Source of the DNA: Colimorpha sp045222295
Lineage (GTDB): Bacteria; Bacteroidota; Bacteroidia; Bacteroidales; P3
DNA: 64,000 nucleotides
NCBI GenBank assembly: GCA_045222295.1
Contig: JBGUXP010000010.1
Span: 62,001-126,000, forward strand
Direction: 5' to 3'
Both the position numbers and the translations under genes were made by a program. Under the pieces are notes generated by a model. It made no database searches. It worked only from the letters and a program-made list of their open reading frames with translations, and had not been told where the DNA came from. Numbering within the stretch: position 1 is the stretch's first letter; each line of letters starts with the position of its first letter. Shown piece after piece: positions 1-9,510 of the stretch.

Positions 1-329
1 ATATCTGTGATGGTGTACATGTGGATATTAATTATCTCTTCGAACAATCAGAAGATGATTGGTACTGCTATGTCGGTCGCCATCATGAGACTAAAGACTG
101 GAAGGAGGCAAATGCTTCAGACGGATTTCCTTGTGTGAGATGGCCTTTTGTGAAATGTGATTTTGTTGAAGAGGAATATTTTGGCCATCGTTTTTATATG
201 GCCACTAAAACGCCCGATTGGCTCAAGGGTGTTTTCGGTGATGATTATATGATTCCTGATAGGAAATGGACTAGCGCAAGTCGTAAGACAAGAATAATCC
301 GTACCAAAGAGCGCTTCTATAGAAAGTAG
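1..329 (+). CDS. LicD-family protein, C-terminal part (5' end outside window)
   Basis: The frame is open to the left edge, so only about the last 109 codons are present, and the GTG at 21 is probably internal. The visible part has a strand reading FVEEEYFGHRFY followed by LKGVFGDDYMIPD. This resembles the end of LicD/Fukutin-type proteins, which transfer phosphocholine or related phospho-groups onto surface glycans. The catalytic N-terminal half is not in view, so the call rests on this C-terminal pattern and on the converging glycosyltransferase next door. The two stop codons are 1 bp apart. An unrelated family is possible. Confidence 0.5.
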   Translation, partial: ICDGVHVDINYLFEQSEDDWYCYVGRHHETKDWKEANASDGFPCVRWPFVKCDFVEEEYFGHRFYMATKTPDWLKGVFGDDYMIPDRKWTSASRKTRIIRTKERFYRK

Positions 330-330
330 T

Positions 331-1422
331 TTAAGATAGTATCATTCGAAATTTATCTATCATTTGTTCTGCGGAGTATTGTTCTATGAATACTTGACGG
401 CTGTATGTGTTATGTCGAGGACGTTCTCCTTGGCAGAGGTTGTTGATGGCCGCTACGAATTCTTCTGCTGTCTCACAGCAGGCGCCGGCTTTGTTGAAGT
501 CTAGTTCATAGCCACTCCAGGCTTCAGGTGTTCCAATGATATTCTTGCCGTACATCAGGCTCTCGCAGGTCTTTACTTTCATGCCGCTGCCTTTGAAGAT
601 GGGCAGCACCATGATGTCGGCAGCCACAAAGAGAGGCTCCAGGTTGGGAACATTGGAGAGTACTTCGATGTCATCTCTCATCCAGTCGGCCTCTTTTATT
701 TTTTCCATGCCTTTGCCCACAATCTGCATGCGGATATTAACCAGTGGGAGCACATTCTTGACGAACCATTCGATGCCTTCCACGTTGGCAGGAAAGTATG
801 CTCCAAGGAACATACAGAGTGGGGGATTGCCGATGGTCTCGGAAGGGTAGGAGTTACGTTGGTAGCGGTCCACAAAAGCCACTGGAACCAGTTGGTCGGC
901 ATGTCGTCCGTAGCGACGATAAAGTTCATTGTCGTCACGGGTACTCAAGGCGATGGTCTTATCGGCATAGCGGCAACTCCACTTGTCGTTACGGTCGGCA
1001 CACGGCAGCACAAGCCACCGCATGGGGTTCAGCCGATTGGAATATTTGGCAGAGAAATAGACTACTTCCACATTGTGGAAAAACGCCACAATGCGTCCTT
1101 TGTAGCCAGTCTCTTTCAGTCGTTTGGCGACAATACCGAACACCGAGCGGTCGACGAAGACCACGTCGTATCCTTGAGCCAACGCTACTATTTCTCGAAC
1201 TCGCTTAGGTGTGAGACCGAAATAGTAGCCTAATGGCATGTACATGATACCCTGCAGATATTCCCCAATGGTGCGGCGGTGTGCCTCATCGTGGATGAAG
1301 TATGTGTCCACGTTCTCCTCACCGGCAATCTGTCGCAAGACAATCAGGTTTTTCTCGCTTCCCTGTTCGCCACCCTCTGGTACGCCGCGGGTCTTCTTGT
1401 ACCGTATTATCAGAATCTTCAT
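331..1422 (-). CDS. Glycosyltransferase, GT4-like
   Basis: This 363-residue cytosolic protein has a two-Rossmann-fold (GT-B) layout. The N-terminus MKILIIRYKK is followed by a mid-region FFHNVEVVYF typical of acceptor-side loops. Near residues 280-300 the stretch GSGMKVKTCESLMYGKNI matches the GT4 nucleotide-sugar site with its E-x7-E-like spacing. GT4 enzymes transfer a sugar from an NDP donor with retention of configuration, usually in LPS or capsule assembly. The gene lies 21 bp downstream of the YfhO-like gene and probably shares its transcript. Donor and acceptor cannot be predicted. Nothing looks truncated. Confidence 0.8.
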   Translation of the reverse strand: MKILIIRYKKTRGVPEGGEQGSEKNLIVLRQIAGEENVDTYFIHDEAHRRTIGEYLQGIMYMPLGYYFGLTPKRVREIVALAQGYDVVFVDRSVFGIVAKRLKETGYKGRIVAFFHNVEVVYFSAKYSNRLNPMRWLVLPCADRNDKWSCRYADKTIALSTRDDNELYRRYGRHADQLVPVAFVDRYQRNSYPSETIGNPPLCMFLGAYFPANVEGIEWFVKNVLPLVNIRMQIVGKGMEKIKEADWMRDDIEVLSNVPNLEPLFVAADIMVLPIFKGSGMKVKTCESLMYGKNIIGTPEAWSGYELDFNKAGACCETAEEFVAAINNLCQGERPRHNTYSRQVFIEQYSAEQMIDKFRMILS

Positions 1423-1426
1423 CGCT

Positions 1427-1474
1427 TTACAACTTTACATCTTTTAGACTCTTTGACTTTTAGACTTTTTGTCT
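1427..1474. repeat. AT-rich simple sequence at a gene junction
   Basis: Irregular repeats of CTTTTAGACTCTTTGAC-like units span the junction between the YfhO-like gene and the glycosyltransferase gene. The last codons of the upstream gene (DKKSKSQRV) are encoded by this sequence. Similar AT-rich strings sit at 3948-3978 and 6896-6923. Confidence 0.6.
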
Positions 1475-3942
1475 TTGCGGTAGTAGATAAAGATGGCGCC
1501 TGCTGTCAATAGTACAAGCACAATAGATCCAATAATGGTGACGAAGTCCATTTTGTGGAACAATGGTGCCTCGTTCCGGAACTCAATGACGTGGTCGCCC
1601 GCAGGTACCACCATCGCGCGTAGCACATAGTTGGCGCGGATATATTTGGCGGGCTTGCCGTCGATATAAGCACGCCAGTCGGGTTCATAGTAAACCTCGC
1701 TGAAGAGGGCGAGCCGTTGGTGGGAGGAGTGGCTGCGATAGCGGAGATAGTCGGGATTGTAGGGAGACTGATGGTCCAAGAGGATGGCATCGGAGCTGTC
1801 GGAGGCGCATTCTTTGAGGGAGAGGGAGAACTCGTTGCGGTTGATGATGGCCGTTGAGGCGGGATTGAAGTCGTTGAGGGAGAGAATCTCCTGGTTGGCA
1901 TTGTCGACCCACTTCACGTCGTCGACGAACCAAGCATTGCCGAGGGCATCGGGGTTGCGCTGGAGCTGGCCGTTCTGCAGGACGATGTAGCGAGCGTTGA
2001 GCATGTTGAGGACATGGGGGTTGATGTGGCGGGAGAGGTAGAAGTCGATGATGTCCTGATATCGGCGCAATTTGACGGCGCTGTAGCCGCCGATTTGGTG
2101 ATGGAAGGCGGCCGGCTTACTGTCGTTGTAGGTGTTGACGGCGAGGTTGAGGACGCGGTAGTCGCAGTCGCCGAACTGAGCAGCTTGATGGTCGATGTCG
2201 TAATCCCACTGGTCGCGGTGGAGCTCGGTCAATTGCTTGTCGACGAAGTTGTTTTCATCGAGATAGCGGCGGTCCACGCCCCAGAGGTCGACGACTATCA
2301 AGAGGCCGAGGGCGGCTATGGCCATCCAGGCTTTTTTCAATTTTTCGTTGTTGTAGAGCCAGAGTATTGCGGCGGTCAGGAGAACAAAGAGGAGGCTTCT
2401 CCAAGAGTCGGAGCGGAGCAGGGCGGCGCGGTCAGTGACGAGGACACTCTTGATCATGTCCCATTGAGGGCCGTATTGGGCGGCCATCTGTTGGTCGGAA
2501 GCACCGCTGAAGCTGAAGCTTCCGCTGAGTAACAGTACTAGGAGAATCAAACCTCCCACCACACCGGTTGCAATGTACAGGCCGCGGTTGATGAGCTTTT
2601 GGTTGCGTTGTTTGTCAAACACGGCTTTTAAGGAGAGGGTGGCCAATAGCACCATGCAGACATTGGCGAGCACCAAGGCCATGCTCGGTGTGCGGAACTT
2701 GTTGTAGAGGGGGATATGGTTGAATACCCATTCGTTGAAGCTCATCAGGTTGTGGCCCCACGAGAGCATCAAGGCCAGGAGAGTGGCTATCAGGAGCCAC
2801 CAACGTTCAGGACCGCGGGTGACAATGAGACCCATAAGGAAGAGGAGGATGACGACGGCGCCGAAGTAGACGGGGCCGCTGGTGAAGGGCTGGTTGCCCC
2901 AGTAGAGGGGAGCCTGTTCGCTGTGGAAGCTTTTGAAGAAGGAGCTTTCGGTGTCCACTTTTTCACCACTGCCGCCGCCCATGGCACCTGGGACTAGAAG
3001 GGTGTAGGTTTCGCCGATGCCATAGCTCCACGAGAAGGCATAGTCGATATCAAGTCCGTCGGTCTTACCGCCGATGGAGGCAGGCTCGTTGTCGTTATAG
3101 AGGTCGTTGGGAGTTACCGTGATGTCGTTGCCGCCCCGCATGGTGTATTTGGCATACTGTGCGCTCACCATCAGTGTTCGCGAGTTGCAAGTGAAGGCAA
3201 GAAGAGCACCCAGGACGAGGATGCCAACACCGGTGGCAAAAGCGGGCAGCCGATGTTCCTTCAAAGCCCAGATGAGATGGGCTACGCCCAGCGACAGGGC
3301 TCCGATGAGGGTGTAGAAGGTGATTTGGATATGGTTGCTGTGCAACTGCAGTCCCAGTGCCACGGTGAAAAGCAGACCGCCCCACAGCCAATCTTTCTTT
3401 TTGTTGCATGATGCAGAGTCTTTGCCACAGGGCCTCTTCCGCAGGCAGAGGATCATGCCGGCTAGAATGGGTGCCGACATGGCCATTGCCCATGCTTTGG
3501 TGATATGTCCCGCTTCTACAATAATGATGTTGTAACTTCCGAGACCGAAGGCGAGGGCCCCCAGCAAGGAGAGCCAGGGAGAACAGCCCAGGACAAGCAG
3601 CGCTATGTAGAATCCAATCAGATAAAAGAAGAGAACTCCCACATTGCGTTCCATGCCCAAAAACTGTAGCGTCCCCATGCGGTGCAGGGGAGAGAAGAGA
3701 CTTTTTACGGGAGGGTTGCCCCCCACCTGGTAGCCCGGCATTCCACTGAACATGGCGCTGTTCCAGTGGGTGTACTCTCCTGAGGTCTTCTGATAGTCTT
3801 TGTTTTCTTTCACCATCGCCTCGTATTTCTGGGTGTCGCCTTGCATAATCACCTTTCCGCTCAAGGCAGGTGAAAAGTACACCATTGACACCGCCAGCAT
3901 GGCAGCGATAATACCAATGTGAATCCAAATATTCTTCTTCAT
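1444..3942 (-). CDS. YfhO-family polytopic membrane protein
   Basis: An 832-residue integral membrane protein with a long multi-span N-terminal region (first span about residues 7-27, then many spans to about 540). A large exported domain rich in WYD motifs follows, and a final span lies near residues 805-825. The early motif DTQKYEAMVKENKDY, the HWNSAMFSGMPGYQ block and the late YYEPDWRAYIDGKPAKY segment are typical of Bacteroidetes YfhO proteins. The family is thought to transfer sugars from a lipid carrier to exported acceptors, as Bacillus YfhO does to lipoteichoic acid; the substrate here is unknown. It sits between the phosphodiesterase gene (29 bp upstream) and the GT4 gene. The C-terminal ten codons lie in simple-sequence DNA and are probably dispensable. 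Confidence 0.85.
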   Translation of the reverse strand: MKKNIWIHIGIIAAMLAVSMVYFSPALSGKVIMQGDTQKYEAMVKENKDYQKTSGEYTHWNSAMFSGMPGYQVGGNPPVKSLFSPLHRMGTLQFLGMERNVGVLFFYLIGFYIALLVLGCSPWLSLLGALAFGLGSYNIIIVEAGHITKAWAMAMSAPILAGMILCLRKRPCGKDSASCNKKKDWLWGGLLFTVALGLQLHSNHIQITFYTLIGALSLGVAHLIWALKEHRLPAFATGVGILVLGALLAFTCNSRTLMVSAQYAKYTMRGGNDITVTPNDLYNDNEPASIGGKTDGLDIDYAFSWSYGIGETYTLLVPGAMGGGSGEKVDTESSFFKSFHSEQAPLYWGNQPFTSGPVYFGAVVILLFLMGLIVTRGPERWWLLIATLLALMLSWGHNLMSFNEWVFNHIPLYNKFRTPSMALVLANVCMVLLATLSLKAVFDKQRNQKLINRGLYIATGVVGGLILLVLLLSGSFSFSGASDQQMAAQYGPQWDMIKSVLVTDRAALLRSDSWRSLLFVLLTAAILWLYNNEKLKKAWMAIAALGLLIVVDLWGVDRRYLDENNFVDKQLTELHRDQWDYDIDHQAAQFGDCDYRVLNLAVNTYNDSKPAAFHHQIGGYSAVKLRRYQDIIDFYLSRHINPHVLNMLNARYIVLQNGQLQRNPDALGNAWFVDDVKWVDNANQEILSLNDFNPASTAIINRNEFSLSLKECASDSSDAILLDHQSPYNPDYLRYRSHSSHQRLALFSEVYYEPDWRAYIDGKPAKYIRANYVLRAMVVPAGDHVIEFRNEAPLFHKMDFVTIIGSIVLVLLTAGAIFIYYRKDKKSKSQRV

Positions 3943-3971
3943 ATCTTTCTTTAAACTTTATAATCTTGTCT

Positions 3972-5870
3972 TTAAACTTTTACCTGTGGGTACTCCACAC
4001 GGACGTGGTAGATGCTCATCATCTTTGATTTAAGAATATTTCGTATTTTGGCGATGTCGCCGTAACTCAAGGGACAGTTGTCGAGCTGTCCGGCGGCAAT
4101 CTTGCCGTCAATCAGGCGGTCGATCATCGCGTCGGTATTTTCCTTGGTATGCTGCTTCAGACTGCGGCAGGCAGCTTCCACGCTGTCGACTATCATGACT
4201 ACGGCGGTTTCACGGCTATAGGGACGTGGACCTGGGTAGCGGAAGGCGCTCTCGTCAAAACCTTCTGGGTGCAATTCCTTCTCCTTGGCATAGAAATAAC
4301 CTGTGTACGTTGTGCCGTGGTGGGTGCGGATGAAGTCCTGCACCTCGCTAGGCAGCCGGTAACGGCGCGCCTCCTCAAGTCCGTCTGTTACGTGACTGGT
4401 AATCATCTGGGCGCTCTCTTCGTAGTCCAACTCGTCGTGAGGGTTGAAGCCGCTGGTTTGGTTTTCGGTGAAATAGATGGGATTCTTGATTTTTCCGATA
4501 TCATGGTAGAGGGCGCCGACTTTGGCTAGCAGTACATCGCCTCCCAGCTCGCTTACTAGATCCTCCACGATGTTCGCCACCTGTACCGAGTGCTGGAATG
4601 TCCCCGGAGCACGGCGGCTCAGTTCTCGCAGTGCCACATTGTTGGTACTGCTGAGTTCCATCAGCGTCAGCGCCGTTGTCATCCCGAAGAGTTTCTCGAA
4701 GATGTAGATCAGAGGGTACGCCAGCAGCGTGAGTACGGCGTTCAGGAAGAATATCAGGTACTTCTCCGCCCGCAGTTCGCTGAAGTTGGTGTCCTGACTT
4801 AGCACACCCGCGGTGTAGATGAACGAGTAGCTGACGAAGATGACCAGCGAGAGTATGAAGAACTGGCTTCGTTTCTCCAGGTTCCTCACAGCGATGATGC
4901 TCATCATGCCCGTCACCAACTGGTAGAATATGAACTCGAAGGAGTTGGGCACCAGATTGGCAAGGATGATGACTGTGGTGAGGTGGATGTAAAGAGCCAC
5001 GCGCATGTCGAAGAAGACACGCATGAGGATGGGCACTACGCACAAGGGCACCAGTAGCACCCAGTCGGGGTTGGTGCGAATGACAAAGGCTACCACTGCC
5101 GACATCAGCAGTACTAACACCAGCACCATCAGTACTTTGCGGTTGTCCTCCAGAATCTGGTGGCGTGTGTTTTTCAAGAACATATACAAGGCTGTGAACG
5201 CAATCACCGCCAGCAGTAACTGGCCTCCCATGCGTCCCCACACACTGAATCCTTCGGCAAAGCGTTTCTCCTCTTCGGCTTCCAGTGCCGCTATCTTGCG
5301 GCCTCGCTCTTCGGTTACCACTTCACCTTTGCTCGCCAGGGGCTCTCCTGCCATTACCAATTCGCTCGTATAGCTCAGTTGGCTCAGCCGGCTCTCCAAT
5401 TCCAATGCTGTCCGGTTGCGGTCAAGGAGGTAGGTAGCTGTACTTGCAGTTGGTTCCGATGAGGTATCATGTTGTAATTCGAAATCGCCCATGCGATACT
5501 CGCGGCCGACATTGCCTTCCAAAATGACAATCTTGCGCTCCGGACCCATCACGCCCCACTCGTCGCCCTCGGGCACCTCAAGCGTCCCTTTACCTTCGTC
5601 GCTTGTCTCATTCTTTATATAATATAGTATGGCTTGGGCCCGCTCTTCGGCCTCCTCGGCACGCATATCCTCTGCACTCTTCAGCACCGCATAGTCGAAC
5701 GGTGCCACGAGGTCGGCACCGCGCCATACGGCACCCACTTTGTAGTCATAATGCTCGCCGCGTCCCTCATGAGGGAAAAGGAAAATGATGAGGCAGGAGG
5801 TGACCAGCATCGCTGTCACTTTGTATATCAGGTCCAGACGCCGGACCGTGCTGGAGAGTATTTTTCCCAT
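3972..5870 (-). CDS. PgpH-like 7TM-HD cyclic-di-AMP phosphodiesterase
   Basis: This 632-residue protein has the PgpH architecture. One N-terminal membrane anchor (about residues 14-32) is followed by an extracytoplasmic 7TMR-HDED domain to about 220, a seven-span membrane bundle to about 400, and a cytosolic HD domain. The HD metal site is visible as FQHSVQVAN near 425, ALYHDIGK near 455 and IRTHHGTTYTGYF further on. PgpH enzymes hydrolyse cyclic di-AMP to pApA and so influence osmolyte transport and wall homeostasis. A TAnnTTTG-type promoter lies just upstream at 5892-5922, so this gene probably opens the operon with the YfhO and GT4 genes. Confidence 0.9.
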   Translation of the reverse strand: MGKILSSTVRRLDLIYKVTAMLVTSCLIIFLFPHEGRGEHYDYKVGAVWRGADLVAPFDYAVLKSAEDMRAEEAEERAQAILYYIKNETSDEGKGTLEVPEGDEWGVMGPERKIVILEGNVGREYRMGDFELQHDTSSEPTASTATYLLDRNRTALELESRLSQLSYTSELVMAGEPLASKGEVVTEERGRKIAALEAEEEKRFAEGFSVWGRMGGQLLLAVIAFTALYMFLKNTRHQILEDNRKVLMVLVLVLLMSAVVAFVIRTNPDWVLLVPLCVVPILMRVFFDMRVALYIHLTTVIILANLVPNSFEFIFYQLVTGMMSIIAVRNLEKRSQFFILSLVIFVSYSFIYTAGVLSQDTNFSELRAEKYLIFFLNAVLTLLAYPLIYIFEKLFGMTTALTLMELSSTNNVALRELSRRAPGTFQHSVQVANIVEDLVSELGGDVLLAKVGALYHDIGKIKNPIYFTENQTSGFNPHDELDYEESAQMITSHVTDGLEEARRYRLPSEVQDFIRTHHGTTYTGYFYAKEKELHPEGFDESAFRYPGPRPYSRETAVVMIVDSVEAACRSLKQHTKENTDAMIDRLIDGKIAAGQLDNCPLSYGDIAKIRNILKSKMMSIYHVRVEYPQVKV

Positions 5871-5891
5871 TTATAATAAAATTTCAAACTG

Positions 5892-5922
5892 CAAAAGTAC
5901 AACTTTTTCCCCGTATGGCAAA
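5892..5922 (-). promoter_or_regulatory. Predicted Bacteroidetes-type promoter of the PgpH-like gene
   Basis: Read on the minus strand, a TACTTTTG -7 element (5892-5899) is preceded 19 bp upstream by TTTG (5919-5922). This is the usual sigma-ABfr arrangement, about 20 bp from the start codon. Confidence 0.6.
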
Positions 5923-5977
5923 AAAAAACTCCTACAAATGTGTATTACAGTTTTTTGAGACGTTGCCTTATTCTCTG

Positions 5978-6040
5978 TTGAGTGGGCTGGAGATGGTGGG
6001 TATTAACTACCTATAAACCAGTTGCCAAGTCTTTGCCAAC
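5978..6040. repeat. 11-bp-period intergenic array (copy 1)
   Basis: Between two divergent genes lies DNA with a rough 11-bp period. Its reverse complement contains GACTTGGCAACTGGTTTATAG, cut here to the shared core ACTTGGCAACTGGTTTATAG. It aligns almost base for base with the right arm of the array at 58481-58571 (ACTTGGTAACTGGTTTATAG). Confidence 0.6.
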
Positions 6041-6139
6041 TTTTTTTTGTTTTTTTTAGCCCGGGACACAATATTTTTTTTGTTTGCAAGTTATTGTATA
6101 AAATTCAGACTAAAAGAATAAATAAAACTTTCTATAGAG

Positions 6140-6895
6140 ATGAAAAAGACATTTGTATTGGCGGCTGCACTGCTGCTGGGAGTGGGCACGATGATGGCCC
6201 AGAATTCGTTCAAGGGCATAGTGAAGTACAAGATTGAGTCGACGGGTACAGTGTCGATGACAATCCCTGAGGAGGTGGCTAATGCCGAGATTAAGGTCGA
6301 TGGAGACAATCTGTACACGAAGAGCCCCATCTTCCTTGGCGGCATGGGCGCGGAGTGTGTGTTGGTGAATGGCCTGCGTACTACCAGTTGCATGGACCTC
6401 AGTGGCTTGCTGGGCTACCTGCGCTCACAAGGCTCGGAGTTTACCTATGATGGCGCCGGCAAACTTATTGTGAAGAATGAAGCGAAGGAGAGCGATTTTG
6501 ACTCTCTGGATATTAAAGATACGGAACCGGGTCACTTTTATTATGAGTATGTGGATGGTGAGACGAAGGAGATTGCTGGCCAGACGGCCTATAAGATGGT
6601 GCGCCACATGTATGATGAGGAGGGCGTGGACCACCCGATGACGATGTGGTATTCGAAAGAGATTGGACCGAGAATTAACGTGCTGTTCAACGGAATCAAG
6701 GGTATGCCCTTGGAGTGCACGATGGATGCCGGTGAGGGCAAGGCTCTGACCTATACTGCTGTTGAGGTTGTGAAGGGCAAGGTGAAAGAGGCCGACTTCT
6801 TGCTGCCCGACGGTTATGATACGCTGAGTGATGAGGCCCTGAAGGAGCTCTTTGAGCAGCTGCAAGAGGAAATTGAACTGCTACAGGGGGAATAA
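6140..6895 (+). CDS. Secreted protein, DUF4412/GLPGLI-like
   Basis: A 251-residue exported protein with a clear Sec signal peptide (MKKTFVLAAALLLGVGTMMAQ, cleavage after about residue 21). The mature protein starts with FKGIVKYKIES and alternates beta strands. A mid-protein segment reads AGQTAYKMV, then MTMWYSKEIGPRINV. This is the pattern of periplasmic lipocalin-like beta proteins annotated DUF4412 or GLPGLI in Bacteroidetes, whose function is unknown. The C-terminus is acidic and helical (LKELFEQLQEEIELLQ). It stands 29 bp before ftsK and may be cotranscribed. The family assignment is by look only. Confidence 0.6.
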   Translation: MKKTFVLAAALLLGVGTMMAQNSFKGIVKYKIESTGTVSMTIPEEVANAEIKVDGDNLYTKSPIFLGGMGAECVLVNGLRTTSCMDLSGLLGYLRSQGSEFTYDGAGKLIVKNEAKESDFDSLDIKDTEPGHFYYEYVDGETKEIAGQTAYKMVRHMYDEEGVDHPMTMWYSKEIGPRINVLFNGIKGMPLECTMDAGEGKALTYTAVEVVKGKVKEADFLLPDGYDTLSDEALKELFEQLQEEIELLQGE

Positions 6896-6924
6896 CATTT
6901 AAGATTTAAAGTTTAAGGTTTAAG

Positions 6925-9507
6925 GTGGCTGGAGCGAAGAAGAGGACATCTGCGAAAGCGAAGGGTAAGACCAAGACCAAAAGGGCTTCAAGGGGTAAAG
7001 ACCGTTTGAAGGCCCTTATGGCTTTTTTGAGGAGTGAGCGTTTTGCACATATCCGCGGAGCGGTATATGTGCTCTTCGCTTTTTTCCTATTGGTGTCATT
7101 GGCGGGCTATTATGCTACGGGATGTGACCCGATGCGCCATTGGCTGAAGGCTTTGGGTTTCGCCACGTCGGAGTTTTTCGCTGTGAGGCTATTTGGTATT
7201 GGAAGTCTGGGGTTCTCGTTGTTGTTCTTCGTTTACGGCCTGCGACTATGGAAGGTGAAGGTGCTGCCGTGGTGGAAGACTTTTGGGAGCACGGTATTTT
7301 GGATGTTTTGGTTGAGCCTGACGCTGGGATATATTGCTGTGAAGTGGATATCGGGCGGCGTGGGCTTTGAGCAGTATGCGGGAATCGGCGTGACGATGGC
7401 CGAGGCAATGGAAGAGTTGATGGGTTGGTGGACTCTGGTGGTTCTTGTGGCGTTGGCATTGGCTGTGTTGGTGTTGGTGCACAAGATGGAGTTGCCGGAG
7501 GTTCATATGCCGAAAGTGGACCTGAAGAAAGTGGCCGAGGGGCTTGAGGTTGTAAGCGTCGAAAAAGAGGAAGAGAAAGGAAGTGTGAAAGGGAACGAAA
7601 GGAAGAATGCAGTGCCGGATTTTGTGGACTTTGCCAAAGAACAGCAAGAGGAGGATGAGGGTGTTGAATTTGAGGAGGCTGCGATGGAACTTTTCAGGGC
7701 TCCGGCAGGTGGGCACACGGAAATACTGAAGGAACCGACGAGTAATATCGAGTCTGCAGAACCATCTTTCAGTATTGATGATGAGTTTGCTAAGTTGAAT
7801 GAGAGACTACAGAAGCCGGAGGAAGAGGAACAGTCGAGTGATGGAGTGACATTTACGATAGAAGGAGAGAGTGAGAATGGAGATACGAGAGAAGAAATAG
7901 AAGAGAGTGATGTGGAGAATGAAGAAAATGAGACGACTCAAGATGTTGAGGAGGAACTTGATGAGGATGATTATAGGAGACATTACGGTTTGGATGAGCC
8001 CTATGATCCGCATCTGGACTTGAGTGACTATGAGATGCCCGAGACCTCTATTCTTGAGGATTGGGAGGTGGCCAACACGCGTGTCACCAAAGAGGAATTG
8101 GTGGCCAACAAGGACAGGATTGTACAGACACTGAAGGATTACGGCATAGAGATTACAGAGATTTCAGCCCAGCCGGGACCGACGGTGACGCTGTACAAGA
8201 TTAAGCCAGCCCCCGGAGTGAGAATCAGCAAGATCAAGAATCTTGAAGACGACATCGCCCTCTCGCTGGCTGCCCTTGGCATTCGTATCATCGCACCTAT
8301 TCCTGGCGAGAGCAATGTGGGTATCGAAGTGCCTAATGCAAAGCCGCAGATTGTGGCCATGAAAACCATGCTGGAGAGTGAAGCTTTCTCGGCAGCAAAG
8401 GCCAAGATGGAGTTGCCGATAGCATTTGGCAAGACTATCAGCAATGAGTGTTTTGTGACAGATCTGGCAAAGATGCCGCACCTCCTGATGGCAGGTGCTA
8501 CAGGCACTGGTAAGAGTGTGGGTTTGAATGCTGTGCTGGCGAGCCTGCTCTACACTAAGCATCCGAGTGAATTGAAGTTGGTGCTGGTAGACCCGAAGAA
8601 GGTCGAGTTTAGCCTATATTCGGCGTTGGACCGTCACTATTTGGCCAAGATGCCAGATGAGGAGGAAGCTGTTATCACTGATGTGAAAAAGGTGGTGAGG
8701 ACATTGAATTCCTTGTGTATCGAGATGGACTCTCGCTATGACTTGCTGAAGAGCGCCAAGGTGAGAAAAATTACGGAATACAACGAGAAGTTCTGCAAGC
8801 GGATGTTGAATCCTGAGCATGGTCATCGCTACTTACCCTATATTGTGGTGGTTATCGACGAGTTTGGAGACCTCATTATGACGGCCGGCAAGGAGGTGGA
8901 ATTGCCTATTGCACGTCTGGCACAGTTGGCTCGTGCGGTGGGTATCCATCTGATTATCGCTACGCAGCGTCCGACGACGAATATCATCACAGGTACCATC
9001 AAGGCCAACTTCCCGGCTCGTGTGGCTTTCCGTGTCACCAGCGGTATCGACTCGAAGACTATTTTGGACACAGGTGGTGCCCAGCAGCTCATTGGTCGAG
9101 GAGATATGCTTATCTCGTTGGCTGGAAAAGATATGATACGTCTGCAGTGCGCTTTGATAGATACGCCTGAGATTGAAAAACTGGTGAAGTATATAGGTGA
9201 CCAGCGAGGCTATCCTGAGGGCTTTGAATTGCCAGAATACTTGGATGAGAATGAGGAACCGAACAAAGAGTTTGACGCGAAGAGCAAGGACGAGTTCTTC
9301 AACGATGCGGCACGGCTGGTGGTGGCGAGCCAGTTTGGTAGCACAAGCCTGCTGCAACGCAAGTTGCAGTTGGGCTACAACCGTGCGGGGCGCATCATTG
9401 ACCAGCTGGAGGCCGCGGGCATTGTGGGGCCGAGCAACGGCAGCAAGCCAAGGGATGTGCTGGTGCACGACGAGGTGAGTTTGGAAGAATTGCTTAAATC
9501 ATTATAA
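6925..9507 (+). CDS. ftsK: DNA translocase FtsK/SpoIIIE
   Basis: An 860-residue septal DNA pump that moves chromosome termini during division. A basic N-terminus (residues 1-30) precedes four membrane spans (about 45-190). A highly acidic linker (about 215-360) then leads into the alpha/beta motor. Walker A reads GATGTGKS near 524-531, Walker B is VVVIDEFGDL near 640, and the QRP motif follows. The C-terminal winged-helix gamma domain (about 795-855) ends in GSKPRDVLV and in other FtsK proteins reads KOPS-type sites. Translation starts at GTG; no ATG lies closer to the membrane region. An AT-rich string (AAGATTTAAAGTTTAAGG) fills the leader. Two small lipoprotein genes follow after 3 bp. Confidence 0.96.
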   Translation: MAGAKKRTSAKAKGKTKTKRASRGKDRLKALMAFLRSERFAHIRGAVYVLFAFFLLVSLAGYYATGCDPMRHWLKALGFATSEFFAVRLFGIGSLGFSLLFFVYGLRLWKVKVLPWWKTFGSTVFWMFWLSLTLGYIAVKWISGGVGFEQYAGIGVTMAEAMEELMGWWTLVVLVALALAVLVLVHKMELPEVHMPKVDLKKVAEGLEVVSVEKEEEKGSVKGNERKNAVPDFVDFAKEQQEEDEGVEFEEAAMELFRAPAGGHTEILKEPTSNIESAEPSFSIDDEFAKLNERLQKPEEEEQSSDGVTFTIEGESENGDTREEIEESDVENEENETTQDVEEELDEDDYRRHYGLDEPYDPHLDLSDYEMPETSILEDWEVANTRVTKEELVANKDRIVQTLKDYGIEITEISAQPGPTVTLYKIKPAPGVRISKIKNLEDDIALSLAALGIRIIAPIPGESNVGIEVPNAKPQIVAMKTMLESEAFSAAKAKMELPIAFGKTISNECFVTDLAKMPHLLMAGATGTGKSVGLNAVLASLLYTKHPSELKLVLVDPKKVEFSLYSALDRHYLAKMPDEEEAVITDVKKVVRTLNSLCIEMDSRYDLLKSAKVRKITEYNEKFCKRMLNPEHGHRYLPYIVVVIDEFGDLIMTAGKEVELPIARLAQLARAVGIHLIIATQRPTTNIITGTIKANFPARVAFRVTSGIDSKTILDTGGAQQLIGRGDMLISLAGKDMIRLQCALIDTPEIEKLVKYIGDQRGYPEGFELPEYLDENEEPNKEFDAKSKDEFFNDAARLVVASQFGSTSLLQRKLQLGYNRAGRIIDQLEAAGIVGPSNGSKPRDVLVHDEVSLEELLKSL

Positions 9508-9510
9508 TAT

